Shown here: positions 1 to 11,571 of the stretch, one piece after another
Numbering within the stretch: the stretch's first letter is position 1
How the letters are laid out: each line of letters opens with the position of its first letter
Assembly (NCBI RefSeq): GCF_018320785.1
Contig: NC_054869.1
Coordinates: 43,923,789-43,987,788, forward strand
Origin: Cheilinus undulatus
Taxonomy: Eukaryota; Chordata; Actinopteri; Labriformes; Labridae
Length of the DNA stretch: 64,000 nucleotides
Direction of reading: 5' to 3'
The notes under the pieces: model-generated
Seen by the model: only the letters and a program-made list of their open reading frames with translations
Databases searched by the model: none
Told to the model about the DNA's origin: nothing
Made by a program: the position numbers and the translations under genes

Positions 1-1126
1 CTTTTTTTACCAGGAAAAACCCTTGCTGAGATTAAAAATCTCATTTCAAGTGTGTGCTGGCCAAGACAGGCAGAAGCATATTTAAAATTTTGACAAAGAG
101 CACTCATACACAGCATAGTAAAAGACAAATTGACAACATAAGATAACAGATTTCAGCAACGAATATTTACCAAAGTCAACCATATGTAACTTAATCCAAA
201 TATCTGCAGCCAGATGCGTTTCCCTGCAAGTCATTAGCTTTCTCTTAAAAGCATCCAGTGAGATCATTAAGTCTGAAGTCTTTGTGCAGGTCAGAGCAGC
301 GAACTTAAATGTTTTTCCATGCTCTGTTCTGAGAGACAGCAAGAAAAGATACAGAGAGCAAAGATTTTAAAGTCCAGATCTCCTTTGACTGATGTGGGTC
401 AGCAGATATGAAGTAAGTAGACCAAAAATAGTCTTGCAATAAGAATAAGTGATGAAACTCAGAGCTCCAGCAACACAGCAGCTAGAGCATATAAGCTCTT
501 AAAGGAAGTATGCATATATACAACAAATATGTGATTTGTAACTGGCTAAAAACAGAACCTAAGACCATTACAGAGCACTCTTATGCACATTTAGGTGCGG
601 ATATAACAGGATAAATTGAGTAATTTTGCACTTATTTGTACTTATATATGCTTAATTAAGACACAAATTTGATTTATATTTTACTGTCATTTGGCCAATT
701 AAGCACTTAACAGAACATAAAACATAACAGAATAATATGCACAAATACATGACTTAAATATGGTCAACTCTTAATTTAACAATGCAATGATTGATCTTAA
801 CTGTAAAATGTACTATTCTAATGATTAACTTAGCATGGCTAAAGGCTTTTTTTCATGAATCACTTATTTAAAACTCTTAAAACCTCCGTTCACTCATAAC
901 TCTGTAAGTGCTTTCAAATGATGATCACCCTCAGTTTTTAAAGGTAATGTAGGTTTACATTAAATCTTATCAAATTCATTTTATAAAAAATGGCCAACTG
1001 TTTGATGAATGGTAGAATAGCTGCATAAACAGTGAAAAGTGGTATCCATGAAGTTTGCCTCAAGCACAAGACAGTCAGACAACACTGTCAGTTTTAATAT
1101 TATTATTTCAATAACCAGATAATTAC
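1..1126. other. zcchc8 intron running off the left edge, no gene seen
   Basis: This A/T-rich stretch lies downstream of the last visible zcchc8 exon on the minus strand. The exon at 1213-1127 ends in phase 0 with a consensus GT donor, so it should be intron leading to C-terminal exons outside the window. The longest open frame here (342-82, minus) has no zcchc8 similarity and no good splice context, so I do not call it. Confidence 0.6.
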
Positions 1127-4100
1127 CATGGGGAAGTTGCTGGACAGGTAGGCTGCGTAGTTTTGCTTCATGTGGCAGCTCTGTATCGGGACAGAGCCAT
1201 ACAGCATAAACTCCTGCAGGTCAGACAAAAGAAGGTTGTTTCAACATCAGATGAAGACCTATATGGACTAAGATACTCTATCCCAGTCCAGATCCCCTGC
1301 AATCTGCACATTTTGTAAAAAGATTCTGCTGTCTGACATGTTCGATGTGACTGTCTGTGTCAGTATTTGCACCACCCATGTATACCGTGTATTCTAGGTA
1401 CACTTTATAAACACTGATGCTGGTCTGTTTTAACACTACCTCTGCCACTTCACACTACATCTAACCCGATGTTATAATCTCTTCAATATTAAATACTATC
1501 TCTTATCTAGCAATACAGTCCTTAAGAAATAAAACAGAGTTTCTATGTTTCTTGTAAATTGCTGAAAGAATAATGGAAACTTGATTTGACTCGAGCTTGA
1601 CTTAAAAATCTGCATTAAAAGCATAACACAGGAAGAGAGGCTCCATAAACAGGTACTTGTATGAATTAATTCTCATGATTTTGTAAGAAAATATCACTGG
1701 TAGTAATGAGATGTGTGTATTTTCCTGTTAGTGATAAAAGCAAAACACAATTGAAATCTGAGAGAGAAATCTTTGCTGATTCTTTCACAAAAAAGAGAAA
1801 AAAAAAAAAAAAACGCTTTAACTAGGCATGTCAGATGGACTATCCCATGTATGCATGGCACAAAATACATTTCACAACAGCCCAAACATGGTGTTTCAAA
1901 GGGCAGAACATTGCGAAAAAAAAAAAAAAAACACCACGGGGTGACTGGAAGTTCTGCCTGTCACATTCCTTGTGGGCCAATCAGAGCAACAACAGGTGAT
2001 GAAGTAGGTGTGTGCAATTGCCAAGAAGCAAAACAAGCTGGACAGACAGCTGTTGTGTCAACACATGATCCTTCACTATCAGAGGAGGCGGTTGGTATAT
2101 TAAACTCTTGCCAGTCAGGAGAAAAGCAAAAACATCTTTTCCACCCAGAAAAGCTTTCAGTGCAGTTCTTTGCACTGCAGCCACAGCTGCATGCATGCTG
2201 ATCTCTTCACTAGCTGCCATTGTTAAACAGATTCGCAGCTGCTTCAACTAAACCGTGCCCAAAGCTAATGTCTTATTCTCCTCAAATGACACTGATTGGT
2301 CCAGTCATTCTTCGACTTGGAATAGACATGGAATCTAGCCAATCCATTTGCTTTTCAAGGTTGATAAAGATATAAATAAAACAAAATATCAAAACAGCTT
2401 GGATACCTGGACTCATTTAACTACAGCATTTGAGACTGGGTACAATGAAAGCAAGGATCTGGACGGTTGAAAACAATGTGAACAGCTTCAACTAGTGGGG
2501 TATTCCACCACAATATTTGACATATTTATTCTGTCAGACTTACATCTTTCATGTTTGGTGCAGGCACGTTGAAACCTGGGAAATCCACCAGTTTGGAAAC
2601 ATCATAAGAGACATTTTGGGAGTTGGCGTTGTCTGTTGCATTGCCATCGTTTGAAGCTAGAAGTAGAAAAACCCAAAGATTCAGCCCAAGCTCTGCACTT
2701 AACTCAAACAGTCTATGTTACACAGGAGTTTACTTAAAGGTAAAGTTATCACACCACATAACTTTTAATCAAAACATACCATTTCCATCATAAAGGGCCA
2801 AGCCTGAGTCTTCCATTTCTGCCTCTTTGAGCCAACCTGGTGGGTATCCAAGCTGCCTCATGCGGTAGATCAGAGGTGGAAGGGTGTTTCTATCAAGTCC
2901 CAGTGCTGCCATGAGCTCCTCGCTAAGATAAAGCACAAAATTAATATTGAATCAATGTCTTACCTAAATGAGTTCAGTAGATATTGCTGTGTAATATCTT
3001 TTGTATGATGTGTAAAAAATTTTGCCTCATCATTCCAGCCTTGTATTTGGCAAACCGCTCCTCCACTTCGTCAGCGTGGTATCGCTGGTTACTCTGCATG
3101 GCCTGGTTGTTGTTCTGATTAAACTCCTTCCTTCTCTCGTTGATTGCAGCCATATCTTTGGGCTTAGAATGAATAATGTGAACATAAGCTATGGCATTTT
3201 GTTTAATCTATTAATACAAATATGTGCTTAAACATGTGTTTGATGTTACCTTGGGACAATCCTTCATCTGATGACTGCTCAGACCGCAGTTGAAACAAAT
3301 AGATTTTGGTCTACAATGAACAGAAAAGTGATGGACTAATTACAAAAGTACATCCCGCCAAGCAACAAAATAAAGCAAGCCATAAATAGAAGCTGCATAA
3401 GTAACACCAGATGTACCTTTTGTCTTTCATTTCTATTTCTACTCCATCCGTGCCAACGACTTGGCAGAAGACCTGGTTATAGCTTTGAGACAATTCAGGA
3501 AGTTTAAATCATACTTGTGCAATAAAAATCTATTAACTCTATGCCTTGTCCAGTTTAACAGTGCCACTAATGCTTACAGTATTGTTTGGAATATAAATTA
3601 CTCAGAAAACTTTGACACCTTTTCTTTTCTCCAAGTTTTTTCTACAGCATGACAGTTTTTTATTTGTGCGTCACCAGAACAGTTTAGAAGAAATGACCTA
3701 ACAGACAAGGCTGCTGATTTCTGCTGATGTGTCATTTTCTTCATCTTAAAGATACGTTGGAACCTCCCATCCATCTGTCATCTGAGGGCTGTCATTCATC
3801 AGAGGTTGTCCAAGTTTATCAACACTAAAAGTAGTGAAATGTAATACACTTCCAACCACCTAAGACAGAAAAAATAAAGCAGTTTGATATGTTAATATCT
3901 TGTCTATTAAAAAATAGAATTTTCAATTCCAAATAAAGGGAACAAAGGTATATACTCACTTTAAAGGATTCTCCTGTTGTTCTTGCACTACTAGAAGACA
4001 ATTTTTGTGGATCTTCATCCAAGGTAAAGGCTGAGTTCTGTATAGAGGGAACAAAGAGTTTTCATTAACAGTATGCAAAATATGAACCTCTATACATACA

Positions 4101-7100
4101 TAACGCTGCATTATAAATACCTGTGGTTTTATGTGATAGGTGTTCTTTTTCGTTTCATCACCCAGTTGTTGATGCTTCAAAATCACACTGCAGATGCTGT
4201 CTTCAATTTCTTGGCGACATTGTCTGAGGAGAACAATTGTTTCGGTTTTCCATTATCATCAACAAAAACAAACATTAACTTTAAATTTCAGGCGTCTCAA
4301 CCTTGGAACAACTTTCCTGAGGATATGAGGTTTGCAATATTGGTGACAACTTTTCAATTAGTTCTTAACTAACTTTTACAGACTTGTTTATATGTGATAT
4401 CACTTTTATTTATCTATTTTCTTATCTCGCTTCCTTTAATCATTGTTTGTCTTGCTCTATTTACCCCTCTGATGCCCTGTTCCTAACATCTTTCTATATT
4501 CTAATCATTTACGTGTTCATCTATCTCTTACTAATCTTTTATCTTCTTGCCTTTGTTTTATCTCCTCTGATGAGATGCAGTCTCCTTAAGTTTTTTCTTT
4601 TATTTTCAATGATATCATTTTGTTAAATCATACATGATACTGTCTTTTATTGCTTTTCTTTAACTTTAAAACTGTGTATTCATTTGCTACTGCGAGTGCC
4701 TTGAGATCTGCTGTTGTGCCATTTTGATTCTTTTTGTTTTATTTTTTGTTCATATTTTGGTCCTGCCTTTATGTTTAATTTTCAAGACCTTTTTCTTTTT
4801 TGCTGGATTATTGATGTCGATTCTATTAATCCCTGGGTTTCTGCCTTGCTATGTCTGTTACAGGTTTTCATATACTACATCCATTTTTAAAGGTACCAAA
4901 TAAATATGGTTATTATTATTATTATCATTAAAGCAATGTAGTTAAAAAGCTGTAATATACACTTAATGGGCAATAAAGTAAAAACTAAAGAATGTATGGA
5001 AAAGGTACTGAGACCAACATTTGCAAAGAGTTGCTATTACAAGTACTTTGGAAAGGGGCCAGATATTTAATATGCAAAATAGGGATGCATGATGATAGAT
5101 TTTTTGTCTTATATCCAATATGCTATTGTTTCCAAACTCATTTTAGTCAATACTGATATATACACACACCTTTTCAACTGCAAAAAAACAAACAAAAAAA
5201 ACAACAAACAAAAAAAAAAAAAAACAAGTGTCTCTTGTGCAAAGAATGGTTGAGTTGAACAGAGCTCATAAAGAAGAGCGGGAAAGTAGACAGTCTGGTA
5301 GTTGTTTACCTTTGGGGCTTCATTTGGAATTCAAATGAACTTCATTTCAATTTTCAAGGCTCACGGTGGGCCCCTGTGAGTGATGGCACTCTACGCATCC
5401 ACCTCTTTCTGATGCTACAGTTGTACATTATGCCCATTTTTAAGGCTGATAATTGATTTTTGCTGTTGTGCATATCTTTCAATACCAATATTCCACTTTT
5501 TAAGCTAGTATCTGCCAATAGCAATATCATGCACATAATATTGAGCATCCCTAGTGCAACCAAAAATGAGCAACTAAGAATTTTTTTCAATACCACAAGT
5601 TTCAGAGTGATACAATAATTATTATTCTAATGAGCTACTGTAGCAAAAACTAGGACTATTTGGGAGAGGACTGAAATAATCATAAACTGCAGGCAACACA
5701 CCGTCCCATTTCCATTGATTCACTAGCTAACTGCTACTACAGGTGCAGGACATTTACACCTTCCACTGAAAGAGGAAGGCATTGCACATCATGCATGAGT
5801 ATTCTGAACTGGGGTAGAGTCTGTTATCCTTTCATTCTTCAGGAAAATGTTTGCAGGGCACTTACTAACCACCTCAAGAGCAGTTTTTACTGTGGGTAAT
5901 CAGACTACTTCACAAACAAAAGCACTTAATGTTTGTGTGTCTTGGTTTTTATTTATTCAGATTTTTATTAAAATGGTTTTTATTGGAATAATGCCACTTA
6001 CTTATTTCTTCTACATATTTAATTACCATTGTGAAAAGGATGAAAATGTGCTTGGGCAAAATACATTTCACTACATCAACTTTATAGCATGATCTGCACA
6101 GCAATGGAGTGGTCAGCACTGTCAACTCAGAGCAAGATAGTTCCTATTTCAAATCCCAGTTGGACAAAGACTTTCAGTGTGGAGTTTACATGGTGTCTCT
6201 GTGCATGATTGGGTTCTCTCTGTGGGTAGTCCAGCCTCCGCCCACAGTCCAATAACATGCTTACTGGGTTAATACGTGGCTCTAAATTGCCCATAGACAT
6301 GAGTGCGATTGCCTGGTTGTTTATCTCTATCAATTGGTCCTGTGAGAGCAGTAAGGGATGTGCCCCACCTCTCACCCAATGACAGCTGGCATCAGCTCCA
6401 GCCCACAAGGCTAGGAATATAGAAAAGACATGGACTGTGCATTTTACTTTTGATGATGATACATGACTGGAATCAAAATTGAACTGGACTATAAATACAT
6501 TACAGTACATTGGCAACGAGTTAGTGAATTGAAGTTTACCAACGTAATTGTTCAATTTAGGCAGCGTACACGAGTTTGCATTTTATATTCGATCAGTGTT
6601 AACTAATAGTGTTTTGATAGAACAATAAACGTCTTAATGGGTTTACCACCACAAGAGACGTGGACAAAGAAGAATTATCCAAAATAAAGGTCAGCAATTT
6701 GCCCCAATTAATTGATGGATAAAATTGCTTACTTGGAAATGACGTTGTTTGCGTAAAGGATTTGAAGAACAGGGCCGTCAATGTTGAGATCTTCGACAAC
6801 GATTCCGCTGTAATGTCAACAGGAAATTAGCATTTGTGTTTTTGTTATCGATCAGTTTCGTTTATGTAGAAGTTAACGGCTAAATGACAACATATTACCT
6901 TGGACGTGTGAGAATGTTAAGCTTTCTTCTCAAACCCTTATGTGATCTTATAGTTAAAGAAAACAACAGAAAACCTACAAAGAAAGTCATTAACAAGACA
7001 TTTGTAAACAATGGTTTTACAGTTTTTGTTACTGACAGCGGGCTAATAACGCTAGCAGCCGTTAGCTTGTCCACAGTGCTAACGTAGCCGACAGAAGGAT

Positions 7101-7277
7101 ATTCTCCTCCGTGAGTCTCTGGATGTAGTCATCACATTCCTTCAGCCTGCTCCGGAGCTGGCTCGTCTCCTCCTGGTCTTCTCCATCGTCTGTGAAGCGA
7201 ACATGTGAGGGGAGAAGCGGAGCAGAGTCATTTAGCTGCTCAAAGAGCTCACGATCCCCAAAATCAACCTCAGCCAT
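1127..7277 (-). CDS. zcchc8: Zinc finger CCHC domain-containing protein 8 (NEXT complex scaffold), 5' part of gene
   Basis: Known role: scaffold of the nuclear exosome targeting complex with MTR4 and RBM7, sending nuclear transcripts to the RNA exosome. Coding exons on the minus strand, in order: 7277-7084, 6807-6733, 4223-4121, 4037-3960, 3859-3756, 3482-3417, 3310-3250, 3162-3026, 2922-2780, 2656-2544, 1213-1127; 1161 nt, 387 codons, phases agree at every junction. Start: ATG at 7277, reading MAEVDFGDRELFEQL, matches the family N-terminus, followed by an acidic then coiled-coil-like stretch ending exon 1. The zinc knuckle CFNCGLSSHQMKDC (CX2CX4HX4C) is in exon 3310-3250. The PSP-type domain is in exon 2922-2780, with YRMRQLGYPPGWL. 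The intron after 3026 has a GC donor. The C-terminal region, which in human ZCCHC8 activates MTR4, is not in the window. Identification is by recalled homology and is secure. Confidence 0.95.
1930..2350 (-). repeat. Dispersed repeat, copy A (inverted relative to 11660-12060)
   Basis: Within the zcchc8 intron 1214-2543. The reverse complement shares ordered blocks with 11660-12060: a GGATTGGCNAGATTNCATGT block, a GACNGGACCAATCAG block, and a block around GGTGGAAAAGATGTTTTTGC. The blocks occur in the same order with similar spacing, so these are two diverged copies of one element. I see no coding potential; the family is not recognised. Boundaries are approximate. Confidence 0.7.
4260..4931 (+). 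mobile_element. LINE 3'-end remnant (L2/Rex1-like)
   Basis: In the zcchc8 intron 4224-6732. The short frame near 4290-4370 reads QASQPWNNFPEDMRFA, which resembles the WNSLP-x-x-(I/L)R motif at the C-terminal end of fish LINE reverse transcriptase ORFs. It is followed by a T/C-rich stretch and ends at 4893-4931 with an AAATAAA-type signal and an (ATT)n tail, as expected at a LINE 3' end. Most of the ORF is missing. Confidence 0.55.
5080..5553. mobile_element. hAT-like MITE (TAGGGATGC ends)
   Basis: Starts TAGGGATGCATGATGAT and ends ATTGAGCATCCCTA, an imperfect terminal inverted repeat. Flanks 5072-5079 (atgcaaaa) and 5554-5561 (gtgcaacc) agree at 5 of 8 positions, a possible worn 8-bp target duplication. 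It is non-coding and lies in a zcchc8 intron. Confidence 0.6.
6127..6425 (+). repeat. Common teleost interspersed repeat, plus orientation
   Basis: Carries the blocks GTGTGGAGTTTACATGGTGT, CCGCCCACAGTCCAATAACATG, CTCTAAATTGCCCATAGA and CTCACCCAATGACAGCTGGCATCAGC in order (segments shown in part). I remember this block order from very many fish genomes. The same family is in opposite orientation at 9310-9525. It lies in the zcchc8 intron 4224-6732. Confidence 0.65.
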
Positions 7278-8349
7278 TTTTTTACCCAGCGTCACTTGCA
7301 TCGAGCGACAGTTCAGAGGTGAAATCAACTGCTCTAAGTTTTCATTGGTCCTCCTGGTGTCACATGACCGCAAGTTGAAGAGAATTTTAATATGCCCCAA
7401 GTGACGTCTTTCAGGTTCCAGAAACCCGTAAAGTAAAAGGAGGGAAATGTTCTGCTTAAGATTACTGCAAACGTAAACAAACATTGAAAAGGATTTAGAA
7501 AATGCTTTTTCAACGCATGTGTATGGCAATTATTGTGACACCAATCAGTGTAATTTCATAACACAACTATGTTCTACTTGGAAGTCCTCAGTGGGAATCA
7601 ATCCATACATGTTATTTTACTCATCTGAAAAAAGTACATTTTTATTCAGCTATTAAAGGGAAAGGAACAACATTTTAGAGCCACTCTAACAAACAAGGAT
7701 CTAGTAATTTTCGAGAATAAAAATGTGGGTTTTTAAGTCTATAAAGTTAGGAACTAATGATTTTTTTTTTTTTTTTTTTAAAGTCTTACATTTATGAGGA
7801 GAAAACCTCAAAATGTCTGAGTTTAGTAATTAGTAAATTTCTGGAAACCAAAACGTAGAATTTTTGGGTTTAGAAAGTGGAAAAATAGCCGATTGCGTGG
7901 AAGAATATCATTCCAGATAAAGCTGTCTTTTTTGCAGAAGAACTGCAGTCGAGGGCTCGATCAAATTTTACTTTTTACTGAGACTGAGCACAAGAAGTTA
8001 GCTACTAGTGATTTCAGCCCAAGTTGATGAATTTTTCATTATCACGTGGATTTAAAAGCAGTGGTATTATATTAAATGTATGAATGTATGTCTTCTTATT
8101 GCTTCAGTAAAAATTGCCATGTTCATTTGTTTATTTGTTTTTAAAGGGAATCGCCTTCCCTCATAAGATTTTTTTCATATCTGCAAGACAGCACCGGGGG
8201 AATAAAGTGCCCTTTTATACTTCTGCTCGGCAGTGTCTCTTCGCTCGGTTCGATCAGTTTTGACACTTTCTTTCATTCTGAAATTTGTGTGGTTTTTCTA
8301 CAGGACAGCGCATTTTTTAGAGGGCGTGAGGCTTCATTTACACTTTGTA
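7278..8349. promoter_or_regulatory. Divergent intergenic region between zcchc8 and the unknown gene
   Basis: About 1.07 kb separate the zcchc8 start codon (minus) from the unknown gene's start codon (plus), so the two share a likely bidirectional promoter. Around 8208-8220 there is a CTTTTATA run upstream of the plus-strand exon; I cannot say that it is a TATA box. A T/A-rich homopolymer run sits near 7762-7780. No repeat family is recognised here. Promoter function is inferred from layout only. Confidence 0.45.
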
Positions 8350-11300
8350 ATGTCTACCTGCTCAACTGTCCACCTTACTTTACCTCAGTGGGACGGAGGG
8401 TCTCGAAAAATCCGCTTTATTTACTTGCTAAACCCGACATCATTCAGACTGACAGAGTGCCCCAACCAGGTGAGTTTCCTGCTGTCACTGCGGGTTTGAA
8501 GGTGTCCTATGTTCTTATTCAGCCGAAAGGGTTAGTTGTTATTAACACATTTCCCATAAACTCTAAAACCAGCAGATGGCGTTACATCTGCAAAAACATT
8601 GACTGTGATCCAGGATGGTGCAAACGTCATTCAGACATGTTTCTAGCTGGCTAAAAAGTAAACTACATTAAATATTAAAGCTCACGTGTGTATTTTTAGG
8701 CCATTTTGACCTTGGCGCCCCCTGAGGCAGAACTTCCTCACTTTTGTTTAATTTTGTCCAATGTTTGAGTCGTGTTTTAACAGGAAAACTTTACATTGTT
8801 TTCTTTTAAATGTCAAATATATCAAATGATTGCTGTGGAAAATGTAAAATAATGATAATAAAAAGAGAATAGGCTGATTATCGACTCATGTGGCACCTAC
8901 CTAAGGGCAGTAGTTCTACATTTTGAAAATAGTATATAGAAACACTCAGTCATCTTCATGATGGTTTTGTTTTCTTTGGGAGAGATGTCAGTTTTAATTT
9001 TGGTATATGCCATGACTAAACAAAAATCCTCACGGGAGCTTTAAGCAAAAAAGTCCAAAGGAATATAGAAAAATCCAAATATATGATACTTTCATAAACA
9101 TTCCACAGTCCAAATTGAAACCCAAATATCCTCTGGAACCCACCAAAACCCTTTTACAACCATAGCATGAGACTGAAACTTTTACCTCCATATTTTATTT
9201 CATAAATAGAGAAATGTAATGTGAATGCTTAGTTCTTGGTAGGTTACTTTAGTAGTTAACATCTGAAAGAGGGTTGGCATCCCTTGCCTCTGGAGCCTTG
9301 GGGCAAAGGGCTTGCACCCCCATGCTATCCATCCATCCGTCCATTGTCTATACCGCTTGTCCTGTTGGGGGTCGTGGGGGATGCTGGAGCCTATCCCAGC
9401 AGTCATTGGGTGAGAGGCGGGGTACACCCTGGACTGGTCGCCAGTCAATCGCAGGGCTGACATATTGAGACAGGCAACCAAGCACACTTACATTCACACC
9501 TACGGCCAATTTTAGAGTCAACACCCCCATGCCCTTAAACTATATTGCACATAAACACCTACAAATGAGGCAGGCAGGGGTGCATTGTAACGCCTTTGTT
9601 GTTCAATACCTGTATGGACTGGATAATGGGGAAAGTAACAGGGCAGCGAACTGTGGAGTATCATTTGGTAATGTCCAGATCACTGATCTGGACTTTGCTG
9701 ATGATGCTGTGACCCTTGCAGATACTGTAGATGTCCTTGTGGGGGGTTTTAACTCACTGTGTGAGGAAGCTGGAGAGTTGGGAATGCATGTCTCCTGGGG
9801 GGACACCTTGGATGCTGGCTTTGAATCTGTGTCAGTGAAATATGAGAGCGTGGAAGCTGTGGAGCAATTCACCTATCCTGGCAACCTAATCCATTATCCT
9901 GGACTCCTTTGTGACAACTTGTCTTCAGTACATTTTTGGGTATCGTTGGCAACTCCGCAAGTCTTATACCTAAGGATGTTCCTAGGTATCAAGTTCCCTA
10001 TTCGGCTAAATGCCCGTTCAAATTGCATTTAACCAACTAGTTTAAGAGGAGAAAATACATACAAAAATTCATCACAGGGTCGTTGTGTCAGCGGGTATGA
10101 TGTGAGCCTGTTACACCCTGTACAGCGTAGCTAACATTAGCAGCTAGCTCCAACAGCCTTCGTTCCGCTTTGCAGATAAATATTGTGCTTCGATATGTGG
10201 TCTCTATTCACTTCGGTTGAGAAGCAATTTGTGAGTTCAACCTTCAGCAATGTACATCCAACTTTATTTCCATTTAGCTCAGACAGGAAGGCAGCCACTA
10301 ATTGAAGCTACAGTGTCTTTTAGTGGCGGGCGGTCCATTACAGTGTAAAAGGGCATAATAAACTGGGATTTCAAGCCTGTGTTTATAAAAACAATAGGAA
10401 ATTAGTTTAACCGACTCGTAAATCTCGCATCAGTTAATTTGATAAACAAATTTAACCCGACAGGGTTTACCTTTTACTGGATGTGTAAAATGTGTAATTT
10501 TGCTGCTTTGATATTTAAAAGTGAGTGTTAAGGTCAAACATAGCATTAATGTGTCATTGCTTGAATTTATGAATGACCATTTTTCTGAACTCCAAAAGGC
10601 CCAAGGAGACTGGGCCCCAGAAAGTTGCCCCCCCCATGAGCAGCCCTGGTGACAACCTGAATGTAGAAAATAATTACAGTATTTTTGTTAAAACTTACTC
10701 AAAATCAGTCCCACATAATATCAGATATTTTCTATGTGAACACATTTACATTGATGGTATTTATACAAACAGTAAACTAGCATACTTTCTAATGATATAT
10801 AATATAATTTAATACTTTGTCTCCTTATCTTTGTGGAATACATTTAAAGACGATTTGACTTCAAGTGTATAATCTCTGTATCTGCTTTCAGAGTCCTGCT
10901 GTTCCTCTTTATTTAGGAGCTGATCTCTTCTCCAACACAGACATCCGCACAGAGAACCATCCAAGACACCATGCCAAGTTTGCCAAGAAAGGATTGGCAA
11001 CAAAGATCCAGTTCTCCTCAGGTAAAACACTGGAGAGGAAAGAAATCAATGCACACACCTACACACACCATCATAATACTTCACAATGTTTTCTTCTCGT
11101 GTCAGCTTTCAGGTTCCACGGGTTGAAGGTGCCAACTGTAAATAACAGCCTGTGGTTCTACAGCGTTCAGGGGCTTTTTCGAGTAGCCTTTGAAATGTAC
11201 AGTAAACAGGAGCAGCTCGCTGTGCTAGAAAACTATCAGGTACATAACAATTCATATTATTTCTATTTGATTGTTTTAGGCCTTTACATAAAATCCCCAA

Positions 11301-11537
11301 AGCAAAAAAGCTGGGACACTGTGTAAAATATAAATGAAACAGAATGGGAAAATTAGCAAAACACTGAAGCGCCAGCATTTGATTAAAAATAGAATGAGGT
11401 CAGGAAATCCAGTGGTGAAACTGAGAAACTTCATTGCTATTGTCAAATAATACGCCCATTTTGAATTTGACTCTCACAACATCATTCAAAAGAGTCAGGG
11501 CAGGGTCAAGTTTACTATACTGTAGCATCACCTCCTT

Positions 11538-11571
<34 letters not shown>

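Noticed and set aside
82..342. 86-residue minus-strand frame at the left edge
   Set aside because: No similarity to the zcchc8 C-terminus, no fitting splice sites, typical length for chance in A/T-rich DNA.
8233..8499. Longer N-terminus of the unknown protein starting at 8233
   Set aside because: The codon at 8233 is GTG, not ATG; the first in-frame ATG is 8350. An upstream exon spliced at 8301 remains possible.
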